This document shows, piece after piece, positions 36,101-45,915 of a stretch of DNA of 64,000 bases (the stretch's first letter is position 1; each line of letters begins with the position of its first letter). The notes beneath the pieces were generated by a model. The model searched no databases, had not been told where the DNA came from, and saw nothing but the letters and a program-made list of their open reading frames with translations. Origin of the DNA: Amborella trichopoda (lineage: Eukaryota > Streptophyta > Magnoliopsida > Amborellales > Amborellaceae); assembly GCF_000471905.2 (NCBI RefSeq), contig NW_006497560.1, positions 916,140 to 980,139 of the forward strand. Direction: 5' to 3'. A program made the position numbers and the translations under genes.

Positions 36101-37390
36101 GTGACTCTGCCAGAGCTAAGCCCGAGTTGACTGAATGACTCAGACGGTTAACTCAGACAAACTCACACGAGTATTTCAAAATTGTGAAATTTTTTAAAGA
36201 AGAAACATAAAGTTCTTGTAAAGATATTTTAACCCAGCTTGTAGTCAACTCAAACCACATGCTTAGCACAGCAGAAAATGCCATTTATGTGTCAAAAAAA
36301 ATAAGATAAAGAAATAAATGACCAAAACTCGGGTATATTGGGATTTTCCATTTATAAAACTCGCCAATGGAGCAATTCGAGTTGATTTGGTTAGTGTACA
36401 TCTGTTGCTAAACAAGATTTTATTTACTGATTCAAACAAAAGGACTTCAACAATAAAAACTAAATCTAACTGATTGGAAGCAGTACATGCTTGCGAGAAA
36501 AGAGTCCATAACAAGCAGTACAATGCACATTCAACTCCTTACAATGGACCCAATCATGAAAACCTACTCGCGTGCTTATATAGGAGTCTAGGAGACAAAG
36601 TTCTCTATCCATCCGAGTTGAACCTTACTCAACATTAATGTGACAATTGAAACACACATTGTATAAACTTCCAAAATGTAAGCTCGAATTCATCATATTA
36701 AATGTATTCAAGAATTTATTCCAAGAAAGGATACAGAAAAATGAGACATGAAACAATACAATGCTCTATAACATAACACAGCAACAGTTCCCGGCATATA
36801 TCATATCCCACCAAACTCCTATAAAAGCCTAAAACTTATCCATTCTAGCAAATGAAAAGAAGTTGTGAACTGTGTTTACTGTAGGGATTTGTTAGCAATT
36901 AAGAAATTTCAAGCCTGTTTTAAGTACTCCTCTAAATCATAGGATTTTTACATAAAGGTTCCCATCCAAAGGCTAGCATAACCCAAAGAACTGTTAATTC
37001 AATAATACCCCATACACAGTTTCAGAAAGTTTATTCGCCTCTCATGTTCCCAGCCAACAAAAAGAATAGAACAAAGAAGCAAACACAAAGTTAAAGGATA
37101 GAATAAAGAAGCAAAGTTAAAGGCATTCCCCTCCCCTGAAGAATCCTTACCTGCAAAATCAGTGACCTTATCAAACTTGAAAATGGCCGTGATTACAAAG
37201 AAGAGGAACTGATATCCCACCTGTTATAGCCACAACTCTCCGGAATGGTCATTCAAATCACCATACAAAAAGAATTTCTGATAGAGACACGTTTGGAGAG
37301 AGAGAAACAAGAGCGCATATGAGAGAAAGAGAAAATTACAGTGACAATGGCAGTTAGGGCCAAGAAATGGGAATCCAATACAGTGCCCAT
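24304..37390 (-). CDS. DUF1295 / steroid 5-alpha-reductase-like membrane protein
   Basis: Nine exons (minus): 37340-37390, 37151-37220, 34356-34423, 28301-28362, 25533-25614, 24878-25111, 24666-24794, 24519-24580, 24304-24412. They total 867 bp, giving 288 residues and a TGA stop; every intron is GT-AG and the frame is continuous. It begins MGTVLDSHFLALTAIV and ends FEFPFYSRNLPQG. Family marks: KFDKVTDFAG (~32-41), LKGSWHFRQ (~55-63), QWGEDRRFDE (~86-95), KNSPDNRGKW (~163-172) and RYSRHPNYFGE (179-189), the last being the conserved C-terminal block related to the NADPH-binding region of steroid 5-alpha-reductases. Six or more hydrophobic segments make it an integral membrane protein. The precise substrate is unknown in plants. 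The small exon 8 uses the weak donor GTCGTT, but the AG|C junction restores the family Ser. Length and ends match Arabidopsis relatives as I remember them. It looks intact. Confidence 0.93.
25615..28300 (-). other. Intron 4 of DUF1295-family gene
   Basis: A 2.7-kb intron bounded by GTATAC and ACAG. It holds no recognised gene. A perfect 18-bp hairpin lies at 26992-27034, and an (AAAAC)n-like A-rich tract at about 27748-27780, followed by a short duplicated segment around TTTGGAGT(T/C)ATAT (27797, 27862). Confidence 0.85.
26992..27034. repeat. Perfect 18-bp inverted repeat (hairpin)
   Basis: AAACCTGCCAAAACAAGT (26992-27009) and its exact inverse (27017-27034) are separated by the 7-base loop TGATTTG. 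A second small inverted repeat, CGCCTC-TT-GAGGCG, follows about 14 bases later. It could be the remnant of a foldback element. The stem is shorter than a typical plant miRNA precursor. Confidence 0.85.
28363..30047 (-). other. Intron 3, 3' part: no element delimited
   Basis: AT-rich intronic DNA. A pair of partly similar ~100-bp segments around 28670-28720 and 28750-28820 (GCACTAGAAACAATTGTATG / GCACTAAAAACGATTGTAAG) suggests an old duplication. No coding sequence seen. Confidence 0.5.
30048..30158. repeat. 56-bp tandem duplication
   Basis: Two nearly identical 56-bp units start GATTAGGATAAAGATAGG and GATTAGGATAAAAATAGG and end TTTTTGCCTATATAT. The second unit runs into the (TA)n tract that borders the next element. 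Confidence 0.9.
30177..30466. mobile_element. (TA)n-flanked MITE, family E (copy 1)
   Basis: Inverted ends each carry CCTATAGGCGAAA (left near 30191; right as TTTCGCCTATAGGCG near 30436). The 290-bp element is bordered by (TA)n on both sides (about 30149-30175 and 30467-30484). The interior has GC-richer inverted segments (GTCCGTGACAG, CCGTCACAGACC). There is no coding capacity. It lies in intron 3 of the DUF1295 gene. Bordering by TA tracts resembles rice Micron elements. Confidence 0.75.
30486..31320. mobile_element. Long-TIR element, Pack-MULE-like candidate
   Basis: The left arm starts GATCACATACGCAGTCTCGC, and the inverse of the right arm reads GGTCACATACGCAGTCTCGC. Similarity continues for about 220 bp on each side (30502-30720 and 31098-31312), including GATTCAAAATGATAAACGGA and CCATTCGC. 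The ends sit next to AT tracts; ATATTTATA lies to the right, and the left end has been overtaken by a GA microsatellite. Long TIRs suggest the Mutator-like group. The centre (about 30760-31090) is not part of the TIRs and carries an open frame from 30811 to 31055 (plus) that I do not recognise. Confidence 0.7.
31879..32659. mobile_element. (TA)n-flanked MITE, family E (copy 2)
   Basis: The left end GGAAAACTCTTCCCAACG is followed by CCTATAGGCGAAAATGAACA; the right end is its degraded inverse (TTCATTTTTGCTTATATG). (TA)n tracts lie on both sides (31857-31878, 32660-32684). The interior shares the copy 1 segments around TCTGTTCAATAAACC and AAGTCCGTGGC. It is enlarged by a family-C MITE nested at about 32128-32403. 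Confidence 0.72.
32128..32403. mobile_element. MITE family C (copy 2), nested in family E
   Basis: It is bounded by GACCGCATTTCTACATATGC and GCACTTCTACATATGCGGGC. It is the inverse of the copy at 7297-7600, sharing AACTAACGGTCCAAATG-like and GATCTCCATGTTAGAGATT segments. It lies inside the second family-E element. Confidence 0.7.
33137..33608. mobile_element. (TA)n-flanked MITE, family E (copy 3)
   Basis: The ends are GAAAAACAACTACAAAACG plus CCTATAGGTGAAA, and the inverse of TTCACCTATAGGCGTTTCG. The bordering (TA)n tracts are at 33108-33136 and 33609-33636. The interior is symmetric in content (TTTGAATTTT and AAAATTCAAATAC; TGTGTACGCTTTAGTG and ATACATACGCTCC), so the two halves look like long diverged arms. 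No coding capacity. Confidence 0.72.
34424..37150 (-). other. Intron 2 of DUF1295-family gene
   Basis: A 2.7-kb intron. It contains a G-run (about 35155-35170) and a SINE-like segment at about 35890-36050. The rest is AT-rich with no recognised gene or delimited element. Confidence 0.85.
35890..36050 (+). mobile_element. Probable tRNA-derived SINE
   Basis: A pol III-like A box (TGGTCTTGAGTGG, about 35910) and B box (AGTTCGAATCC, about 35953) are about 45 bases apart, followed by a non-tRNA tail ending near AATAAGAAGTAG. The antisense translation contains CRIRTCD, a common by-product of tRNA-like B boxes. The ends and any target duplication were not resolved. It lies in intron 2, opposite to the gene. 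Confidence 0.55.
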
Positions 37391-37526
37391 CCTCTACAAG
37401 TGATTTGACCCTGAGAGTTACAGTGAATTCAGGAGCTCTTCAAACTTTTCGGCTTCCCTGTTCTTGTTATATAATTTTTTTCACTCCTTAGAAAATTCAG
37501 ATGGGGCGGCTCTCGGCACAGTTTCC

Positions 37527-37536
37527 GCCACGTGGC
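37527..37536. promoter_or_regulatory. G-box palindrome upstream of DUF1295 gene
   Basis: GCCACGTGGC is a perfect 10-bp palindrome containing the CACGTG G-box bound by plant bZIP/bHLH factors. It lies about 140 bp upstream of the start codon in a stretch (37495-37640) that is GC-richer than its surroundings, as expected for a promoter or leader. Function is inferred from position and motif. Confidence 0.5.
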
Positions 37537-37640
37537 CCTCCCGAATTAAACCACTTTCTTTCCCGGTTTCACATTTGCATTACAATGATCCCGCCGGGCC
37601 ATATTGTGCATTCTCTTGCAAGGGTGGAAGACTTCGGATG

Positions 37641-38402
37641 ATTTCAAATTTTGGTAATCCGCGTTAGAATCACAATGTCAAACAAAAAAGATTGAATTCC
37701 AACTTAAATACTTCCGTCTGACGAGCAAAAATTGCAGTCCTAAGGATTTTATTTTTCAAGGCACTTTGGACTTGTTGGATTAAGTATGAAATTTTTATTT
37801 TGGAAGTTTGTTGTCACGTGAAGAATTTACATCCCTAAATTTTAGTCCTAACAATACTACCAAAATTTTCTTTTCTTTTTTTTTTTTTTTTTTGGAAGTT
37901 GGTCAAGAAGTAAATTTTGAGTTTATTGAAGTTAAACCCTTGGTCCTAAAATTGTTGTTTGACAAGTTTTTATGGGAGGTAATGTATTTGAAACGATAAC
38001 GTAGAATTTTTTGACAAATTCACATGATCAGAAAGTCACAATTATTTTTGACCGTTAGAGGTGAAATCTGACGTATTGAAATGTGTTATTACATTTAAAA
38101 ACTTTTATTTTGGACTTTGTGCTCTAACATCCTGTAAGATTTCAAACATAATGGTCAATAGGAACTGTGATCTTCTACTTATTTGCTAAAAATAAGTAAT
38201 GTTATCGGCTTTCTTTTGTCAAGTTGAGGGCATTCACACTTGACTAAGGTTTATGGTGCCACTTGGAACCACATGACATTATTTATAATAATAAAAAAAA
38301 ACCACCATACTTGAGGAATTAAGAAAACCTCATGCGGTTGAGGGGCAGTTACGCTTGAGGATTTAGGCTTGCGATTGAGTGATAAAGGATATAATTATAT
38401 TA
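37641..38402. other. Upstream flank with diverged family-B MITE
   Basis: No gene. The segment 38025-38200 (AAAGTCACAATTATTTTTGA, TTTATTTTGGACTTTGTGCT) is a diverged relative of the interior of the family-B MITE at 56058-56352 without recognisable TIRs. A T-run lies at about 37875-37894. Confidence 0.5.
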
Positions 38403-39182
38403 GTGAAAATTACAAAAACCTCCCAAAGATACTATTTATATAACTTACCCCTTGGATAATTTTTTCCACAACCACCTTTCCTCACAAATACCCCCAAATC
38501 TAAAAAAAAAAAACAACTAAACTATCCCCTCTCTCCTCGTGGCTTTTACCCACGACTCTCTCCCCGTGCCTTTTACGCGCGCGCTTCAGCAAGGCAGAGA
38601 CTCGCTTCGGTAATAAAGACACGCGCTCCAGCAATGCAGAGGGCCGCTCCGACAATGAAGACATGCACTCCAGCAATGCAGAGTGTCGCTCCGGCAATGA
38701 AGACGCACACTCCAGCAATGCAGATGGTTGCTCCGGCCATGAAGACACGTGCTCCAGCAATGCAGAGGTCACTCCGGCAATAAAGACATGCACTCCAGCA
38801 ATGCAAAGGGTCGCTCCGGCAATAAAGACACGCGCTCCAGCAATGCAAGGACTGGCTCTGGTAGTACACCTTCTAGAGCCACAGTGCTTCGACAGTTGAA
38901 TACATCGCTCCGGCAATGAAGACAGCGCTTTGACATTACACCTTCTGGAGCCACATCGGTCCGGCGATTGAATTGGTCGCTCAGGCAATACGTTGCTTGG
39001 GAACGCAAATTGACTTCTTTTTTTTGTACGTGAAGGGCATCGCTATTCAAAAAATAACAACTTTCTACCTTGGGGGATTTTTGAGAGGAAAGGTGGTTGT
39101 GGAGAAAAAAATGAGAAAAAAAATTGGCTGGGGGGTTAGTTGTATTAATAGTATACTTGGAGGGGGGTTTTGTAATTTTTCC
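38403..39182. mobile_element. Mutator-like element carrying a minisatellite
   Basis: The left end GTGAAAATTACAAAAACC and the inverse of the right end GGAAAAATTACAAAACCC are partners. Similarity extends about 110 bp into each side (CCACAACCACCTTTCCTC is shared). Flanks ATTATATTA (38394-38402) and TTTATATTA (39183-39191) match at 8/9, the length typical of Mutator-like transposition. The 780-bp element has no transposase. Its cargo is a GC-rich 42-bp tandem array (about 38580-38990) followed by a half-related pair of segments containing ACACCTTCT(A/G)GAGCCAC. Confidence 0.8.
38580..38990. repeat. ~42-bp minisatellite open on both strands
   Basis: The unit combines GCTCCGGCAATGAAGACA and GCTCCAGCAATGCAGAG, which are themselves related half-units. 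About seven units occur. The period is a multiple of three, so frames stay open on both strands: minus 38500-38988 (162 codons, repeats of SALLEC and SSLPER), a second minus frame at 38573-38869, and plus 38663-38899. Units differ by substitutions rather than frame-changing indels over most of the array. I do not recognise a protein. Confidence 0.85.
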
Positions 39183-39334
39183 TTTATATTATACAATTAT
39201 ATAATTATGTAATTATATAATTCTAAATCACTGTAAAGCTGTTCTTGCCTGGTAGATATTACATTTGATGTTTTCAAATAACTAAAGCAAAACGATTTTA
39301 AAGAGTATAATTATATAAATTTTAAAACTCATAT

Positions 39335-39440
39335 AAATATCTGTTAAATCTACACCGTCCAACTAAAATAGACGTTATGAAACATTGCAACCTTACTTCT
39401 ATAAATAAAGTTATATTCTTATATAAATTGTCCCTAGACA
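39335..39440. mobile_element. MITE family D fragment (copy 3)
   Basis: It shares AAATCTACACCGTCCAACTA, TTGCAACCTTACTTCTATAA and ATAAAGTT with the right half of family D. Only one end is present. Confidence 0.45.
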
Positions 39441-40776
39441 ACAAGATAGATATACTTTTCTTTTTCAAATATAGTACTTTAGGGTTGAGGGGCATCTTTA
39501 GATGTTTGTATTGTTATGCATCCAACATTCCAAAATCCATCTTAACGATAGTTTTTGGATCCAAAACTTTACATGTCTATCATCTCGACCACTAAAATCA
39601 TGCATATGAAAAAAAAAAAAGAATTGAGAGATAAAAATAGTCCATCATGTACCGTTTTTTATTGTTTGTTTCATTTATGAAAAAATTTATAGTTTTGGAG
39701 CTCCGAATGAATATAAGGTTATGATCGGCATGTGTTAAAAAATGTGTTTCGTATGTCAATTTGCTAAATATGGTAATGCCACACGAAATTTCATTTTTGG
39801 TTTGGCGTCCAACGTTTCCCGTATATTGCGTCTCAACTTTGTGTCTCAGAGGCGGTGTATGAAAAATCGGCCAGAGTTATCGGGCTCGGGCAGTGGCTGA
39901 GCCCTAGTTGTACCTAGTTGGGGTCCGTTGGAGTGGCCCTAGTTGGGGGTCAAACTCGGGATATTAAAAAACTTATCAAAATCCTAAAAAATAAAAAATC
40001 TATTTATAATATGTTTTTTATCATTTTGGCTATGAATGCTTCTTTTTATATATTTTTCCATTTTAAAAAATCTAAAAAATGCCCTCAATCACAACTGATT
40101 TTTAAAAATCTATTTTTTAGTTTCTTGTTTGAACACATTAAGATGTTTTTTATTTAATTTTATTTTAAATAATTTTTTTTCCTTTTTTATCTGTGATTTT
40201 ATATTTTTAATATTTTTTCTATAATTTTTTTAACAATGTTTTGCTCCTACAATGCTCAGCTTGCGTTGTGGTCTCAAATACTGCCCAGAAGTAGGATTGA
40301 CCACCCCAGTTTGTTGGTTTGCTTTGCTATTACGCAGGAAAATGTGGATTTTTGTCAAGGATTGTAAAGAGTTTATCTTTCAATGTGTCAAATCGCACTA
40401 TTTTTATTTGCTTTCCTTATAAAGATGTGGATTAAAATTCAACATTGGAAAAATTGGAATAAAAGTCAAATAAATGACGTGGGCAATGTCAATAATCCTT
40501 TGTTGAAAAAGTAGCCAAGTGGATGGCTCTGTCTTGAAATTTTAAAGGGGAAAACTTTCTAAGCATTTTCTTTCCAATATTTTTTATACCATTTCATGGA
40601 CCCCGAATTTTTTTATTTTTTATTTACTACCTAAGTTAACAATATGTCTTTTTTAAACCAAAATACCCCAAATTGACCTATGTTTTTATCAACTTTTTAT
40701 TTATTTATTTATTCATTTTGTGCCGGACCAAAAATGAGTCCAATCTCACAAAAATGTGTCGGACCGACACAAAAAA
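39441..40776. other. Intergenic, no gene recognised
   Basis: AT-rich. A less AT-rich stretch at about 39840-39960 has repeated GCCCTAGTTG words and gives way to T-rich low-complexity DNA (40000-40240). Confidence 0.4.
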
Positions 40777-41008
40777 GGGATTGTGTACAATGAGACTATT
40801 TACCTTTGATGCAAGATGGTCACAATTCTTTGCAGCCATTTGATATGAAATTTGATATCTTGGATGTGCCACAAAATTAGAAAAAATTTCATTTGAAGTT
40901 TGAGCTTAGTTAATGGAATAATTGCATCCACCCAATTTCACATCCAATGGTCAAGATTAATGTGACCACTTTGTATCAAAGGTAAATGGTCTCGTTCTAT
41001 ACTTTCCC
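40777..41008. mobile_element. Mutator-like MITE, family B (copy 3)
   Basis: The ends are GGGATTGTGTACAATGAGAC and the inverse of GGGAAAGTATAGAACGAGAC, each continuing into a TATTTACC/CATTTACC block. A perfect 9-bp target duplication CACAAAAAA flanks it (40768-40776, 41009-41017). It is 232 bp and non-coding. It interrupted a sequence with GTCGGACCG words on both sides. Confidence 0.9.
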
Positions 41009-41017
41009 CACAAAAAA

Positions 41018-42715
41018 TGTATCGGACCGGTTCGGCACTATAAAAACGTAAGTATAAGGCGGAGAGAGGGATATTTGATGATAAATTTATTAACTTTTTG
41101 ACAGGGAAAAAGGCGAAAAAATAGTATTGAGGTTCTTTAAGTATTTTTGGGATGTTTAGAGAGTAGAGTCAAGGGGGTTTTCATTAATTTTCGCTTAAAA
41201 TTTTTGTAGAAACTCAAAGCATGCATGGATGTCACGTCAAAATATGGTTTAAAAGGCCCAATCATAGTTTGTAAAAAATTAGGCGGTTTGACTATATGTG
41301 ACATTTGCGGATTCATGTGTTGGATTGTCTTTGATTATAGGACTTTGAAACACAAGTGGTTTCATAAGTTTTATGAAAATTAATGGATACCCCAAGATTA
41401 TGTTTTGTAGGTATTGTACCACCCGGGAAACAATTTTTGTCTCATGTTTACCTTTTTTTTTTTTATCTCTTATTTTTTCTTATCAAACCGGTCTGACAGA
41501 ATATATGTTGGAAATACACAACTTGAATGTAAAAGTTAGTTTAGGGCATTTTCCGTCAGACCGGTATAATGTTAATATAAGTTGATCAAACACATTTTGC
41601 TCCGATCCGACACATTTTAAAGATTAGATGTCAGTCCAGCACATGTTAAGCATCATATTTTGGGAGAGAAATTTGGGTTAAAATAGGGTACTTTGGTTAA
41701 AAGAAATTAACTTTTTTGTTTGTGGGGTGGATGCAAGAGTAAATAGTGTTAGGGCTAATAGTGTGTGATAAATAAATATTTATTTATTTATTTTATTTTA
41801 TTTGTGTGTGTGTGGAAAGGAGGGAGACGTGACATGATAGTGTATTAAGTCAAACCCAAGTGATACAACTTCAAAATTTTCTCAATACAATACACTATGC
41901 TCCAAAATTACATGGATCTTACGTAGAAATTCACAATAATATACATCTTCAAGCCACCAAACTTACCTTCTCATATACTTGAAATCAAATTAGAGCTCTA
42001 TTCGGTCCCTGGCTAAGTCTAAACACAAGATACACCAAGGAGATTGAATTAATACAAGGCAATATGCAAGTACTTAAAAACATAACACCATACAAATTAC
42101 ATTGCTAAATTATACATCACTTTGGAATTTCGTCTAATATATCAAAGTCAATCTTCTTCTCCACCAAAAACCAAACACTACAACTGCACATTAGATTTGA
42201 TCATAAGTAGCTAAATTGACAAACTCTTTCGTGTTATGGCCAAAGTCTTAGCTATATACCATAGCATGACTTCTAGGGTAACATTAAGGTATAGGCCAAT
42301 TTCAAGTCATCTCAACTGGAAGCAATTAAGCATCACATAATCTATGCTTTATAGTATATTTCAACATTTGAGAGGAATTAAGAATTAGGATGTAAATGAG
42401 GGAAAAATTATGGGAGAAAATTGGGACTGAAATCAATCTCAATTTGGTAGGAAATCAAGAGGCATGGCCAGGGAAAATTGACATAGGTTTTTCTTGTTAA
42501 ATTTTAAATATACCAAAATGATGATATTGACTGATCTTGGATCCAAAAGTTGCAAAGAAAATTTATCAATAAAACTCAAGAAATCTCAATCAAGAGATCA
42601 ATTAACTATGAATAAAAATAAAAAAAAACTTCATCCTTAAGAAGCAATGTGGCCTTAAAATCACTTGAATTAAGGAGGAAATAGACAATCCAAAGCGTGC
42701 TATGCAATGTTGAAA
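41018..42715. other. Intergenic, no gene recognised
   Basis: AT-rich with an ATTTATTTATTTATT tract (about 41770) and a GT-rich run (41802-41813). No ORF or element could be supported. Confidence 0.4.
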
Positions 42716-45198
42716 AGTATTACCGAAAAAGAATTCAATCGGAAATATCGAGTAGACTAGCATAACCACGGAAGAGCGGATCCAATACCAAGACGACTTC
42801 TTTTTCTTTAATGATCATAAATGTCCCCACAAGAATAAAAATCTTTAGTTGGATCACTACCATGTGGGGAGGGTCGATATAATATAAAACACCCATGTTA
42901 TTTGCTAATAATTGCGATTTTGAAATAGATGATTCGTCGAGGCGGCGCAAAGAGCTCCAATTTCTCTACTTTCCATTATGGCTTAGGTTTCTAGATGGGA
43001 AGGCCGAGGACTTCTCCAGAGTTCCCCATACTCACGTGGCGGGGGAGTTAAGTTAGTAGACAACTTTAGAGGTAGGAGGGCAAAGCCCGTTCTCCAAAGA
43101 GTTAGATACACGCAACAAACATTTCCAACCATATGACTAGAAAATGTTATAAATGACTCTGTATGGGACGCTGAAGAATCAAAAACAGCTTTTCTTTGAC
43201 CCCGTTTCAGCTTTCCATCAACGGAAGCATCACTTTGAGTTCCATATAATTCAATTGATCGAGTTGAAGCACCACCTTACCAAAAGCAGTCGTTTCAAAA
43301 GGCACCAGTAGTTCACCTAGCAGCATAGATAAAAGGCGGGAGTTTAAGTTGCTATTTGTTCTCCGGATCCTCCCTCAGGCCTTCCGAGCCAACCAAGGAA
43401 ATAAAGTCAATTAAGTATACTACATCCATGTGGAAGACGCCCAGGGGGGGCTATGTTCACTTCCCCTGATAAACCATGCTAGCTAACTTATATTAATAAG
43501 AAGTCTTTCTATCTATCAATTCATCTCGATGAATTGCCAAAGCATTTGACTCTTCATTCATTGCAAAGGGATTAGCTGATCAAATCCAAGTTTCTAAATG
43601 GTTTGAAAATCAATGAATTGCTAGTCATAGAATCTTATTCCTGTCAGACCTAACCCTACAATAAGAAAGGTTAAGACAATTTTGTTGTTTCCCTAGAGGA
43701 AATAGATCTAAGGGGGCCCATCACGGTAGATTTTCATTCCTTGTCCGCTCCACGGAATAGAAAATCTCACTAAACTAAAGAAAGTGTTGGATAATTGGGA
43801 TTTGATACATTTCAGGAGGTCACGGTGGTTAATTAGGTGAAGGTACGGAAAGAGAGGCTCGAACTAGAATGGACTCCCCCTTCCCTATTGATCATACAAC
43901 AAATGAACGTGGCATAAATGGCAGGCAATGGAAGAGCTTGACCTTCTCTGCCCCTTTTCTCTTCTTAATGAAATAGGGGAGAACAAGTGGTTACATAATG
44001 ATTTAACTGTCCGTTCACAGTGGTGACTCGAACTACATTGCATCCGCTCATGGTCGATTAGTGAGCACGGTCAATCAATCGGTCCGCTGATCCTCTCTAT
44101 TGTGCGTGATCACTCACAACAGCAATCCTTTCTTGTTGAAGGAAATCCTACATGATGCCGGCCCCGACCCCCTTCACCCCTTGATGAGTAAGCTTCGTAA
44201 GTCAGCTCTTCATTGGTTGGCCCACGCCTTGGTAAATGTCAGGTGCCCCCTCCCCCCCGAAAGAAAGAAGTGTGCCCTTCGTCCTAGGATGGAGGAACAA
44301 GTACGGTAGGCACCCTAACCAACCTCAGTGACCGGCTCCTATGAGTTCCCGAGGTTTGGATGCTGTGCCATGCAGGCCCAGCGGGCTGCTGCATTATGCA
44401 TGCCTAGCAGGTTGCCTCAGCTGGACCCCGGGAACTCAGTAGGCTCTCTACTAATAGAGACTAGGAACAACTATGTTGCGCTGCCTTGAACCTGCTAGCA
44501 GCACCATATAGATGCGGCTGATGTACGTATGTGGCCCTCGGATCGATCTTACCTCCGCTGCCTGCCCATGTGCGGGGGTTGACTCACAAGTAATGCAGCT
44601 AGCTCGCCAACCAACTGTTCATGTTTGAGTGTGTTGCTTTATTTTTTATACACCAACCACCGGAATAGACTGACTTGGTAGCCTACGGTTGTATCCGGAT
44701 GGATGGATAGAGACTGATCCCTTTCTAAATAGATAACCTTCACCCCCCAGAGACATACAGGCTTTCCCCCCCCCCCCCATAAAGACAGCCCTTCCTGGCC
44801 TTTCTTTCCTTATCATTCATAATTGAACTGATGATCCGAAGGGGTGTTCTGTTGGGTGGCTAAAGGAAGGCAATCACAATGAGGCCGGGCACCAGGGATA
44901 AAAAGAATACTACTCACATTGAACAAATGGAACTAATACCCTAACCTAAGGTCATCCTTTCCTGAATCTTAGCTCTTCTCTTTCTTTTTTTTACTACTAC
45001 CAAAGGCCGGAAGATTGACATTACGTCTTCGAGTCGTACGCCTGAAACAAGAAAGCATGTTCGTCATACAATTTCAGCGATTCAAAAAAGAAAGGACTCT
45101 CCCTTGGTGTTTTTCACTTCTGTCGTCTAGGAACAAACACAACATTTCACCTAATTCTTTTGAGTACCAGCCCGGTTTTTCTCTAGTAACCAATTACG

Positions 45199-45587
45199 TT
45201 ACAACCACTAAACAAACTTGGTTGACGAACATAGTTTGTGCGCCGCTAATGTAGCGGCTTGTTGAGCATTTGACAAACTCACACCATCTATTTCAAATGG
45301 GATTTGTCCCGTAGACACACGAGGAATCCAACCCGTAGGATTCCCTTTTCTTCTTCCCATTCTAACTTCTGTAGGTTTACTGGTAATAGGGAGATTTGCG
45401 AGAACTCTTACTCATATCTTACCATTTCTTCGAAATTGTCCGCTCATAGCATGACGCATTGCTGACCAACTCCACAACTTTTTGTGCCATATCTTCCATA
45501 ACCACGTTTTGTATCGTTTGGTTCGCGACCCCTACTACATCTGCCTTTACGATATTTACTATATTTCATACGTTTCAGATATAGCAC
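45199..45587 (-). pseudogene. rpl16: Mitochondrial rpl16 pseudogene (NUMT)
   Basis: Minus-strand translation starts at GTG (45585-45587), the unusual start known for plant mitochondrial rpl16, and gives YRKGRCSRG then GYGRYGTKSC. After a deletion of about 50 nt with a frame change near 45450, it resumes as MSGQFRRNGK. LPIT.KPTEVRMG, GNPTGW, DGVSLSNA and AATLAAHKLC then follow. The usual C-terminal KFVQWS reads KFV-stop-WL because a CAG is TAG at 45208-45210. Ribosomal protein L16 of the mitochondrial large subunit is the source. The deletion and stops make this copy non-functional. Confidence 0.88.
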
Positions 45588-45915
45588 GTCCCTCCTTTTT
45601 TTGACTATATGAGATCCGCACTTTGACACCTGAGATTCCGTAACGACTAGATACTTCCATCGGAGTATAATCTATTTTCTGGTGAAATACATTACGAGAT
45701 GTTTTTCCATACTTTCCGCATTCAATTTTAGTTATTTCTGCACCTTTTAATCGACCTGAACAACAAATACGGATCCCCTCCACCCCTTTGGCCATTACTA
45801 ATCGAATATCCTTCACTATTTTGCTAAAAATGGAACAAAATGATCTTGTTTTGTTCCTCAGTTGAAAAGAGATGTCGTGAGCAATCGGAGAAGCATTTTG
45901 ATAAACAAATTTCAT
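45559..45915 (-). pseudogene. rps3: Mitochondrial rps3 C-terminal fragment (NUMT)
   Basis: This 118-codon open frame contains [34 protein letters not shown] and RYGISGVKV and ends [10 protein letters not shown], the C-terminal domain of plant mitochondrial ribosomal protein S3. Its last 29 bases overlap the start of rpl16, exactly the overlap found in plant mitochondrial genomes. The upstream rps3 exon and intron sequence is not recognisable beyond about 45940, so the copy is truncated at the NUMT edge. The open state of this part suggests a fairly recent transfer or weak decay. Confidence 0.9.

Noticed and set aside
38500-38988. 162-codon minus frame as a host protein
   Set aside because: It arises from a 42-bp tandem array with several frames open on both strands, inside a TIR element. 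Kept only as an observation.
45559-45915. Functional nuclear rps3
   Set aside because: It lacks the N-terminal part, any transit peptide and a promoter, and sits in a block with a broken rpl16. A mitochondrial insertion is simpler.
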